Below are positions 1 to 5,718 of a DNA stretch of 5,727 nt, one piece after another. The stretch covers positions 1 through 5,727 of the forward strand of contig SLDM01000227.1 in NCBI GenBank assembly GCA_007125255.1. The letters run 5' to 3'. The notes beneath the pieces were generated by a model. It saw only the letters and a list, made by a program, of their open reading frames with translations. It had not been told where the DNA came from and made no database searches. The translations under genes and the position numbers were made by a program. Source of the DNA: Phycisphaerales bacterium (lineage in GTDB: Bacteria; Planctomycetota; Phycisphaerae; Phycisphaerales; SM1A02). Positions within the stretch are counted from its first letter, which is position 1. Every line of letters begins with the position of its first letter.

Positions 1-124
1 CGCTGGGAATCGCGGTGAAGTTCCTGCGCTGGATCATGATGCCGGCGCGTATGATCGCCCGGGGATCCGCGCCGCGCCGGCGGCGGGAACCGAACGACCG
101 ATTCGTGTCAACGGGAGGTGTCTC
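1..124 (+). promoter_or_regulatory. Leader upstream of the phosphotransferase/ATPase gene; no supported gene
   Basis: No gene can be supported here. Frame 1 stops at 16-18, so an upstream gene could end there, but only five codons are visible. The frame of the downstream gene is open to the window edge, yet the translated stretch does not look like part of that family. A -10-like TATGAT lies at 50-55 without a recognisable -35. It overlaps a 6-bp inverted repeat, GATCAT (32-37) and ATGATC (51-56), 13 bases apart. A TTGACA on the minus strand (111-106) has no matching -10. The promoter reading is weak, because -10-like hexamers are common by chance. Confidence 0.25.
113..118 (+). promoter_or_regulatory. 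Ribosome binding site of the phosphotransferase/ATPase gene
   Basis: GGGAGG lies six bases before the ATG at 125. This good Shine-Dalgarno match decides the start, since the reading frame itself stays open to the left edge of the window. Confidence 0.75.
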
Positions 125-1795
125 ATGGACGTCGCGCAACTCCGGACTCTCCTCACCCGACCTGAGGCGTATCCGAATCTTCCTGAGCCGCCCGGGCGGG
201 TGGAGTCGCTGCAGACGCATGTTTCGCTGCTCTTCTTCGCCGGCGACCGGGTCTACAAGATCAGGAAACCCGTGAAGTTCGATTTTCTCGACGCGACGAC
301 GCTGGAGAAGCGAAGACACTTCTGCGAGGAAGAGGTCCGGTTGAATCGCCGGTTGGCCGGGGAGATCTACCACGGCGTTGTGCCGATCGTGAAGGCATCG
401 AAGGATCGCCTAGTCGTCGGCCGTCCGGGCATGGAGATGGCACCGGATGAAGAGGTCATCGAGTACGCCGTGGAGATGGATCGCCTGCCCGCCGATCGCA
501 TGCTCAGCTCGCTGCTGGAGCGGGGTAAGGCGACGGATTCGATGATCGACGGCCTTGCGGATCGCCTGGCCGCCTTCCATCAGAAGTGTGCGACGGGTGA
601 GGAGGTCAACCGGTACGCAACCCCCGAGGAGGTTCGGGCACAGGTCGACGCGAATCTGTGCGAATCCGGGGCCTCGCTCGATTCTCTGCTGGGTATTGAT
701 CTGATCAGCCCGTTCCGAGCGTGGTTTGAACGCACGGTGAACGAACTCACGCCGCTCATGAAGGCCCGGATCGAAGAGGGGCGCGTGCGCGAAGGACACG
801 GCGATCTGCACGCCGGCAACATCTGCGTGCGCGATGCGGCAGATGAGAAGGGTGAGAAGATAGTGATCTACGATCGAATCGAGTTCACGCCGAAGTTCCG
901 GTGCCGGGATGTCGCCGCGGACCTGGCGTTTCTCACGATGGACTTGCGGTACCGCGGAGAAGCCGCGCGGGCGGAACGGTTGATCGACCGGTACGTCGAG
1001 CGGAGCGGTGACGATGGGCTGCGATCACTGTTGCGACTCTACGAAACGCACCTGGCCCTGGTGCGGGGAAAGGTCGCGCTGCTCAAGTCGGCAGAAGCGG
1101 AAGTGCCGCACGAAGAGCGCAAGGAAGCGGAGCAGGAAGCGCTGCGTTACGTCACGCTCGCCTTTGCCTGCATGCTCGGACCGGCCCTGATTCTGTTGTG
1201 CGGCCTGCCGGCGACGGGCAAGAGCTTCGTCTCACGCCGTCTCTCGGAACTGCTGCGCTGCCCGGTGTTGCGCAGCGACGAGGTCCGCAAGGAACTGGCG
1301 GGGATCGAACCGAGCGAAGATCCGGGCGAGCGGCGCGAGGCGATGTACAGCGACGAGTTCACCGCACGCACCTACGGACGACTGCGGGAACGGGCCGAAG
1401 CGGCCCTCGATGAGAACCGGCCGGTGATCATCGATGCCACGTTGCCGACGGCCGAGCGTCGGGGGCAGCTCATCGGTCTCGCGCAGGAACGCGAAATCCC
1501 CTGGGTGCTGCTGCACCTGGAAGCATCGGACGAAACCGTACGGCGGCGCATGACGGCGCGGGCGCGGGACGAAGAGGAAGTCTCCGATGCGAATTTCGAG
1601 GTGTACCGGCAGGCGAAGCAGGAGTTTGAATCACCGGAGGAGCTGGATCCGGACCGGGTGATCGAGCTGGCCGGCGAACTCGACGATCGGCAGATCGCCC
1701 GATCGGTGGTCCACGCCCTGAACCGGGCGGCGGGACTCATTCCGGAAGACGCCGGAGCGCATCGTCAACCAGCATCTCCGCTTCCAGCCAGTTGA
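125..1795 (+). CDS. Bifunctional aminoglycoside phosphotransferase-like / P-loop ATP-binding protein
   Basis: This is a 556-residue soluble protein with two nucleotide-binding halves. Residues about 30-320 are an aminoglycoside-phosphotransferase-like kinase fold. Seen there are the family N-terminal motif VYKIRKPVKFDFLD (43-56), the HFCEEEVRLNRRL segment (65-77), the catalytic loop HGDLHAGN (225-232; Asp227 as likely base, Asn232 as metal ligand) and a metal-binding Asp250 in YDRIEF. Residues about 353-535 are an AAA_33/zeta-like P-loop domain: Walker A GLPATGKS (360-367), the substrate-side motif RSDEVRKEL (383-391), VIIDAT (434-439) as the Walker B-like strand, and an arginine-rich lid (473-481). 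The length and domain order fit the known fusion family. The true substrate is unknown; antibiotic resistance should not be assumed. A family member, Rv2004c, is in the mycobacterial DosR hypoxia regulon (from memory). The last ~16 residues are low-complexity (A/P/S-rich) and run antisense into the neighbouring gene. The start is fixed by the ribosome binding site at 113-118. Confidence 0.92.
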   Translation: MDVAQLRTLLTRPEAYPNLPEPPGRVESLQTHVSLLFFAGDRVYKIRKPVKFDFLDATTLEKRRHFCEEEVRLNRRLAGEIYHGVVPIVKASKDRLVVGRPGMEMAPDEEVIEYAVEMDRLPADRMLSSLLERGKATDSMIDGLADRLAAFHQKCATGEEVNRYATPEEVRAQVDANLCESGASLDSLLGIDLISPFRAWFERTVNELTPLMKARIEEGRVREGHGDLHAGNICVRDAADEKGEKIVIYDRIEFTPKFRCRDVAADLAFLTMDLRYRGEAARAERLIDRYVERSGDDGLRSLLRLYETHLALVRGKVALLKSAEAEVPHEERKEAEQEALRYVTLAFACMLGPALILLCGLPATGKSFVSRRLSELLRCPVLRSDEVRKELAGIEPSEDPGERREAMYSDEFTARTYGRLRERAEAALDENRPVIIDATLPTAERRGQLIGLAQEREIPWVLLHLEASDETVRRRMTARARDEEEVSDANFEVYRQAKQEFESPEELDPDRVIELAGELDDRQIARSVVHALNRAAGLIPEDAGAHRQPASPLPAS

Positions 1796-2198
1796 GCAGA
1801 TCGTTCCCGCCGCGCTCTTTCCAGAGTTCGCGGGCCGCCGAGGCGATCAGCGCCTCCCGTACCCGGATTGCGACGCCCGGCCGGTCGCGTCCCGCCGGAT
1901 GGATCGTGATCGTCGCGGGCAGGCCGGGATGAGCCGGGGCGCGGGAACCTTCGGATGGCTCCGGCGTTCGCGCCGGGGGGACGGGCGACCGGGTGCGATC
2001 GGTCTGTGAAGGGCCGAAGGTCCGGTTGACCGGGCGACCTCCGCGGCGGGAACGGGAGAGGGTTTCACTCTCCGCTGATGGTCGCTTGAGGTGTTCAGCG
2101 CCGCTTGCACGTCCGGCGAGGTTCGTCGAGACGTTCTCCATGCCGGGACCGCGCTGCGGCGAAGTCGGTGTGGACGCTCTGGTGTGATTTCTATTCAT
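1737..2198 (-). CDS. DUF2934 domain-containing protein with long disordered N-terminus
   Basis: This 153-residue minus-strand protein starts at ATG 2198-2196 and stops at 1739-1737. Residues about 110-145 match the DUF2934 pattern: a helix VREALIASAARELW (113-126), a turn KERGGND, then the hallmark NWLEAE (136-141). Residues 1-105 are rich in R, S, T, P and G with no predicted fold, and are strongly basic. DUF2934 has no established function. The frame stays open to 2417, but the start at 2198 is preferred: GGTGAGG lies five bases before it, and the extra 73 residues of the longer version look non-coding and would run into the kinase gene. An alternative is Met20 (2141), which has no clear ribosome binding site. 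The 3' end overlaps the convergent phosphotransferase/ATPase gene by 59 bp, and the gene is divergent from the sensor kinase. The domain call is fairly secure; the N-terminal extent is less so. Confidence 0.68.
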   Translation of the reverse strand: MNRNHTRASTPTSPQRGPGMENVSTNLAGRASGAEHLKRPSAESETLSRSRRGGRPVNRTFGPSQTDRTRSPVPPARTPEPSEGSRAPAHPGLPATITIHPAGRDRPGVAIRVREALIASAARELWKERGGNDLLNWLEAEMLVDDALRRLPE

Positions 2199-2203
2199 TT
2201 CGG

Positions 2204-2210
2204 CCTCACC
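2204..2210 (-). promoter_or_regulatory. Ribosome binding site of the DUF2934 gene
   Basis: On the minus strand GGTGAGG is followed by CCGAA and then the ATG at 2198. This spacing favours a 153-residue product over the longer open frame that begins at 2417. Confidence 0.5.
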
Positions 2211-2220
2211 GGTGGGAGGG

Positions 2221-2290
2221 AGGAGGCGGCTGCTTGCTCGACGGAGGGGCTCGGTGGCCGTCCGAGCTCCACGGTATTCAACAGCCTCCT
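2221..2290. repeat. 70-nt imperfect hairpin (two stacked helices)
   Basis: The outer helix pairs AGGAG (2221-2225) with CTCCT (2286-2290) and GCTG (2229-2232) with CAGC (2282-2285), leaving a three-base bulge GCG. The inner helix pairs GCTCG (2236-2240) with CGAGC (2263-2267) and ACGG (2241-2244) with CCGT (2258-2261), with a single C bulge at 2262 and a 13-base loop. The two helices are separated by an internal loop of 3 and 14 bases. If the DUF2934 promoter lies beyond 2290, the structure would sit in that gene's 5' leader, ending about 22 bases before its ATG. There is no U-tract, so it is not an intrinsic terminator. GC-rich DNA gives chance pairing, so the functional reading is uncertain. 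Confidence 0.4.
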
Positions 2291-2308
2291 GAGGAAAATC
2301 TCGACCGG

Positions 2309-2363
2309 GAAACCACCCCGTTCGGGCGCGGAGGAGCCGAAACACCCCTTCAGAGCGGTGTTT
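2309..2363. promoter_or_regulatory. Operator-like repeats upstream of the sensor kinase
   Basis: A perfect 7-bp inverted repeat, AAACACC (2340-2346) and GGTGTTT (2357-2363), is separated by 10 bases. Its left arm belongs to an imperfect direct repeat: GAAACCACCCCGTTC (2309-2323) and GAAACACCCCTTC (2339-2351), which start 30 bases apart, about three helical turns. The block ends 52 bases before the kinase ATG, a suitable place for a regulator such as the operon's own response regulator. Binding is inferred from geometry alone. Confidence 0.35.
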
Positions 2364-2415
2364 GAGGAGAGACTCCCTGCTAGCATGAGATGATTCAGGC
2401 TTCGGCCACCGGCCC

Positions 2416-4914
2416 ATGGGCGATCATGTAGTGAATCGAAACGGATTCCCGATGACCCCTGCAGAATCAGGGACAACTTCCACCCATCCCGATCGTGCCC
2501 CGCACGAAGCGCTGGCGCTCTACGAGGCGATTCTCTCCTCGACGCTTGATCCGATTGTCACCATCGATGCCCGCGGCGTGATTCAGACCGCCAGTGACTC
2601 CATCGAACGCGTGTTCGGATGGACCCCGGATGAACTCATCGGCCGCAACATCGCGGTCCTCATGCCCGAGCCGCACCACAGCGCGCACGATGAATATCTC
2701 TCGAGCTACCGGAAGACGGGGAAAACCAGCATCCTGAACCGCACCCGGGAGTTCGACGGTCTGCGCAAGGACGGAACGGTCGTGCCGATCGAGTTGTCGG
2801 TGGCGCGGGTGGAAGTGCACGGTCGCGTGGAACCGCTGTTCACCGGAATCATCCACGATGTCAGTGTGCGCAAGCGCGCGGAGGCGGAGAAGGAACTCAT
2901 CCAGAGGCTGACGCTCGAGTCGAGTGCGTCGGATGATCTTCAGACGGGTCTCCATTCGGTTGTGCGCGAGATCGCGACCACCATCGGGTGGCCGTTTGGC
3001 GAGGTGTGGCTGCCAGGCGAGAGCCGTGAAACGGATCAGATCATCCTGACCGACGGGCCGTGCTGGTTTGAGGATCGTCCGGAGCTGCACCGGTTTCGTG
3101 AGCGCACGGTCGGCCGCGAGTTTGCCAGCGGAAGCGGATTGCCCGGACGCGTCTTCCGGTCGCGGCGACCGGAGTGGATCGGTGATCTCTCGACCGTGGA
3201 GTCCAGCCGCTTCACCCGCCGGAACGATGCCCTGGACCTGGGCCTGCGGGCGGCGTTCGCCGTCCCGGTGCTGGTCGGCAGTGACGTCGTGGCGGTGATG
3301 TCTTTCTTCACCACCGAAACGTGCACGGAAGATCGGCACCTGGTCGATCTCGTGGCGGCCGCCGCCGCCCCGATCGGACCGGTGATCCTGCGCCGGCGGA
3401 TGGAGAATGCCCTGCAGGAGTCGGAACGTCGCTTTCGTGACATGGTCAACCGGATCGATCTCGTTGCGGTCATGGTGGATCTGGAGGAGCGGATCGTCTT
3501 CTGCGATGACTACCTGCTCAGGTTGACCGGCTGGCAGCGAGAGGAGGTCATCGGCCGAAACTGGTTCGATCTGTTCATTCCCGAGGATGAAGCCGAACGT
3601 CTGCGCGGCGTGCTGCGCGAAGCCGGCGATCATCAGACGATGCCGCAGCGACTGGAGAGCGGGCTCAAGCTTCGCAGCGGCGGCCGGCGCACCATCGTCT
3701 GGAGCACCACGCTCATGCACGACACCAGGGGCCGCGTCATCGGCGCGACCGGGGTTGGCGTCGACGTGACCGACCAGCGTCGTACCGAAGGCGAACTGAA
3801 CCGGTACCGCGAGCACCTTGAGAAACTTGTCGAGGAACGGACGGCGGCGCTGGAAACATCCCACGAGCAACTGCGCCAGGCCGACCGGCTCGCATCGATC
3901 GGCACGCTTGCGGCCGGGCTCGGCCACGACATGCACAATGTTCTGCTTCCCGCGCGGTGCCGGCTCGATGCGCTCGAGGACGATCCGGCCGTGTCGGCGG
4001 ATGCCAGGGAGCACCTTCGCGCCATTCGTCGCTCCATCGACTACCTGCAGCAGCTCAGCGACGGTCTGCATCTCTTTGCGCTCAATCCCGAGGACGGGGA
4101 GGCGAGCGGAGAAGTCGCGGACCTGGTGCGATGGTGGGATCAGGTCGGACCGCTCATCAGCCGCGCGGTACCGAAGTCCGTCCGCTTCGACGCGGTCTTT
4201 CCCGAGGAGATTCCGCTCCTCGAGGTTGCGCCGCACCGGCTGACCCAGGCCGCGCTGAATCTGGTCGTCAATGCGGGCGAGGCGGTCGGTGAGAACGGTC
4301 ATGTCCGTCTCACCGTCCGCGTGAGCGATGACCACGAATCGGTTTCGATCAGCGTGGCGGATGATGGCTGCGGGATGACCGAAGACGTGCGCCAGCAGGC
4401 CATGGACCCGTTCTACACCACCAAGAAGCGCGGTATCGGCACGGGGCTGGGGCTTTCCCTGGTGCGCGGCGTGGTGCAGGCGGCCCGGGGGACGATCGAC
4501 ATTCGTTCCTCACCGGGACGCGGCACCGTGATCCGGCTGGTTCTTCCCGCGGTGGCGATGGAGTCAGCCGAGGCGAGGAAGACCGGCAACCCCCACACCC
4601 GCGCCGTCGTCACCGTGTCGGACCCCCGGGTCGCTTCACTGCTGAACACCATGCTCCGCGCGGCCGGGCTGGACGTCGTGGTCTCCACCACGGCCGATCC
4701 CGGGGCGTGCGCGCTGTGGCTGGTCGATCCCGATCGCGCCCCGGCCGAACGGCTGGCCGCGGTGGCCGGTCGCGGCACCCGCATTCTGCTTCTCGGGTCG
4801 CCCCCAGCCGGCGAGAAGGTTGATTATCCGTTCATCGAAGATCCGCACGACTTTGAAGCGCTGCGCGGTATGATCGGTGAAGCCCTGAATTCCCTGCCGG
4901 AGCACCCCGCATGA
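2416..4914 (+). CDS. Soluble PAS-GAF-PAS sensor histidine kinase, FixL-like, with degenerate C-terminal receiver
   Basis: This 832-residue protein has no membrane segment or signal peptide, so it is a cytoplasmic sensor. Domains in order: PAS 1 (about 31-155), closely like the FixL haem PAS, with LMPEP (82-86), His91 in HDEYL, Arg111, RKDG (117-120) and FTGIIHDV (142-149); a GAF domain (about 170-325; GLPGRV at 241-246, GLRAAFAVPVL at 276-286); PAS 2 (about 335-452); a coiled-coil linker (455-490); HisKA with phospho-acceptor His504 in GHDMHN; and HATPase_c with N-box LNLVVNAGEA (614-623), G1 DDGCG (649-653), F-box DPFYTTKK (664-671) and G2 GTGLGL (675-680). Residues about 728-825 resemble a receiver with key residues lost. 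All catalytic boxes of the kinase core are present, so it should autophosphorylate. It is translationally coupled to the response regulator, its likely partner. The start is uncertain: ATG 2416 has no clear ribosome binding site, TGA at 2386-2388 rules out an earlier start, and GTG 2431 or ATG 2452 are alternatives that keep every domain. Confidence 0.93.
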   Translation: MGDHVVNRNGFPMTPAESGTTSTHPDRAPHEALALYEAILSSTLDPIVTIDARGVIQTASDSIERVFGWTPDELIGRNIAVLMPEPHHSAHDEYLSSYRKTGKTSILNRTREFDGLRKDGTVVPIELSVARVEVHGRVEPLFTGIIHDVSVRKRAEAEKELIQRLTLESSASDDLQTGLHSVVREIATTIGWPFGEVWLPGESRETDQIILTDGPCWFEDRPELHRFRERTVGREFASGSGLPGRVFRSRRPEWIGDLSTVESSRFTRRNDALDLGLRAAFAVPVLVGSDVVAVMSFFTTETCTEDRHLVDLVAAAAAPIGPVILRRRMENALQESERRFRDMVNRIDLVAVMVDLEERIVFCDDYLLRLTGWQREEVIGRNWFDLFIPEDEAERLRGVLREAGDHQTMPQRLESGLKLRSGGRRTIVWSTTLMHDTRGRVIGATGVGVDVTDQRRTEGELNRYREHLEKLVEERTAALETSHEQLRQADRLASIGTLAAGLGHDMHNVLLPARCRLDALEDDPAVSADAREHLRAIRRSIDYLQQLSDGLHLFALNPEDGEASGEVADLVRWWDQVGPLISRAVPKSVRFDAVFPEEIPLLEVAPHRLTQAALNLVVNAGEAVGENGHVRLTVRVSDDHESVSISVADDGCGMTEDVRQQAMDPFYTTKKRGIGTGLGLSLVRGVVQAARGTIDIRSSPGRGTVIRLVLPAVAMESAEARKTGNPHTRAVVTVSDPRVASLLNTMLRAAGLDVVVSTTADPGACALWLVDPDRAPAERLAAVAGRGTRILLLGSPPAGEKVDYPFIEDPHDFEALRGMIGEALNSLPEHPA
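4899..4902 (+). promoter_or_regulatory. Ribosome binding site of the response regulator, inside the kinase 3' end
   Basis: GGAG lies eight bases before the ATG at 4911, within the last codons of the kinase gene. With the ATGA overlap it supports re-initiation and coupled translation of the two proteins. Confidence 0.6.
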
Positions 4915-5585
4915 AGAAGACCAAGATCCGCGTACTCTGTGTCGATGACCATGCGTTTCTCGTGGAGGGGCTGCGCACCCGCTTCGAGATGGAAGATGAC
5001 CTCGAATGCGTCGGGCGTCTGCCCAGCGCCGAAGATCTCATCGATGAGGTCGAGCAGAAGAATCCGGACATCGTCGTACTGGACATCGAGATGCCGGGCC
5101 CGGATCCGTTCGAGATGGCCGATGAACTGCGCCGGCGTTTCCCGTCGGTCAAGACCGTCATCCTCAGCGCCTACGTCCGTGATCACTACATCAGCGCCGC
5201 GTTCCGGGCCGGGGTCTGGGGCTACTTCTGCAAGGGTGATGAAGCGGGTGAGATCATCGATGGTCTTCGCCGCATCATGGCGGGTGAGTTTGCAACCAGC
5301 GGAAAGGTTGCAGAGCGGTGTCAGCCGGTGAAGGCCCGGTCACGGGCGGGGCGCGCGGCGACGATGGCGCCACCGGCGTCGAAGCTCGATCAACTCACGG
5401 CCCGGGAGCAGGAAGTGCTGCGCCTGATCGGCAAGGGGCTGACCCGGAGCGAGATCGCCGAGACGCTGCACCGGAGCCCCAAGACCATTGACGGGCACCG
5501 GGAGTGCATCATGCAGAAGCTCGACATTCACGATCGGGGCGAACTCGTTCGCTTCGCGATTCGTGAAGGTCTGGCCGAGGTGTAA
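4911..5585 (+). CDS. NarL/FixJ-family response regulator (receiver plus LuxR-type HTH)
   Basis: This 224-residue DNA-binding response regulator is the likely phosphorylation target of the kinase encoded just upstream. The receiver (about 6-122) has the full active site: acidic pair Asp12-Asp13, phospho-acceptor Asp58 in VVLDIEMP, switch Ser86 in ILSAY and Lys108 in FCKGD. A basic, A/P/R-rich linker (about 130-157) leads to a LuxR-type helix-turn-helix (about 160-217): LTAREQEVLRLIGKGLT at the start and a recognition helix around SPKTIDGHR (189-197). The length fits the family. The ATG overlaps the kinase stop codon in ATGA (4911-4914), with GGAG eight bases upstream. With every phosphorylation residue kept, it should be a conventional phosphorylation-controlled transcription factor. 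Targets are unknown; the repeats at 2309-2363 are a candidate autoregulatory site. No U-rich terminator follows. Confidence 0.95.
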   Translation: MKKTKIRVLCVDDHAFLVEGLRTRFEMEDDLECVGRLPSAEDLIDEVEQKNPDIVVLDIEMPGPDPFEMADELRRRFPSVKTVILSAYVRDHYISAAFRAGVWGYFCKGDEAGEIIDGLRRIMAGEFATSGKVAERCQPVKARSRAGRAATMAPPASKLDQLTAREQEVLRLIGKGLTRSEIAETLHRSPKTIDGHRECIMQKLDIHDRGELVRFAIREGLAEV

Positions 5586-5594
5586 CAGGGGGGA

Positions 5595-5626
5595 GTGACG
5601 AAGTAACGAAGTGACGGAGTGAACGA
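5595..5626 (+). repeat. Tandem octamer array, four copies of GTGACGAA-like units
   Basis: Four adjacent 8-base units follow ten bases after the response regulator stop: GTGACGAA (5595-5602), GTAACGAA (5603-5610), GTGACGGA (5611-5618) and GTGAACGA (5619-5626). A run of six G (5588-5593) precedes them. Each unit carries a TGA or TAA, and because 8 is not a multiple of 3 the stops fall in all three forward frames. The array may be a replication-slippage product or a dispersed intergenic repeat. Confidence 0.7.
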
Positions 5627-5628
5627 GG

Positions 5629-5675
5629 GCTGGCGGGCATGATGCGGCAGGGTGCCACGGCCAGCGAGCCCGCCA
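5629..5675. repeat. GC-rich inverted repeat with nested hairpin
   Basis: TGGCGGGC (5631-5638) is the exact reverse complement of GCCCGCCA (5668-5675). Inside the 29-base loop, GGCA (5646-5649) and TGCC (5653-5656) can form a small hairpin. A competing pairing is GCTGGC (5629-5634) with GCCAGC (5660-5665). No U-tract follows, so it is not a standard intrinsic terminator, though it could slow transcription or protect the 3' end of the operon mRNA. Confidence 0.35.
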
Positions 5676-5712
5676 CCGCGGGTAAACTTCGCGAGTCGGC
5701 CGTGCGAGGGTG

Positions 5713-5718
5713 AAAGGA
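5713..5718 (+). promoter_or_regulatory. Probable ribosome binding site of a gene starting at the right edge
   Basis: AAAGGA is followed by eight bases and then the final A of the window. If the next bases are TG, a gene starts at 5727 with ideal spacing. The downstream sequence is not available, so this is inference. Confidence 0.3.

Larger units (their letters stand above)
2199..2415. promoter_or_regulatory. Divergent intergenic region between the DUF2934 gene and the sensor kinase operon
   Basis: These 217 bases separate two divergent starts, so both promoters should lie here or just inside the genes. No convincing sigma-70 or sigma-54 promoter is visible. The best -10-like element on the plus strand, TAGCAT (2381-2386), has only a TTGAGG (2362-2367) at a too-short 13-base spacing. 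Open frames through the region on both strands do not look like protein. The region does hold three structured elements, listed separately: a 70-nt imperfect hairpin, an imperfect direct repeat and a 7-bp inverted repeat. Confidence 0.5.

Noticed and set aside
106..111. TTGACA on the minus strand as a -35 box for a leftward gene
   Set aside because: No -10-like hexamer occurs at 16-18 bases, and no convincing leftward coding start follows.
15..275. A plus-strand open frame of 86 codons at the left edge
   Set aside because: It overlaps the phosphotransferase/ATPase gene by 151 bases out of frame, and its sequence there is an Arg/Ser-rich shadow; no ribosome binding site supports its start.
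694..706. TTGATCTGATCAG as an FNR/FixK-type box
   Set aside because: The half-sites are three bases apart instead of four, the right half is imperfect, and the site lies deep inside a coding region.
125..1795. Reading the first gene as an aminoglycoside resistance enzyme
   Set aside because: Only the kinase fold is shared; the fused P-loop domain and the YKIRKPV motif place it in a separate family of unknown substrate.
2091..2393. Overlapping plus-strand open frames in the divergent intergenic region
   Set aside because: They lack ribosome binding sites and family features, overlap the antisense DUF2934 start, and have the composition of non-coding GC-rich sequence.
2199..2417. N-terminal extension of the DUF2934 gene to 2417
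   Set aside because: The added residues look non-coding, the start would overlap the kinase start codon, and GGTGAGG before 2198 gives a better start.
2467..4335. A 622-codon open frame on the minus strand across most of the kinase gene
   Set aside because: It lies wholly antisense to a gene with clear PAS, GAF and kinase motifs, its translation matches no family I recognise, and long antisense open frames are expected in GC-rich coding DNA.
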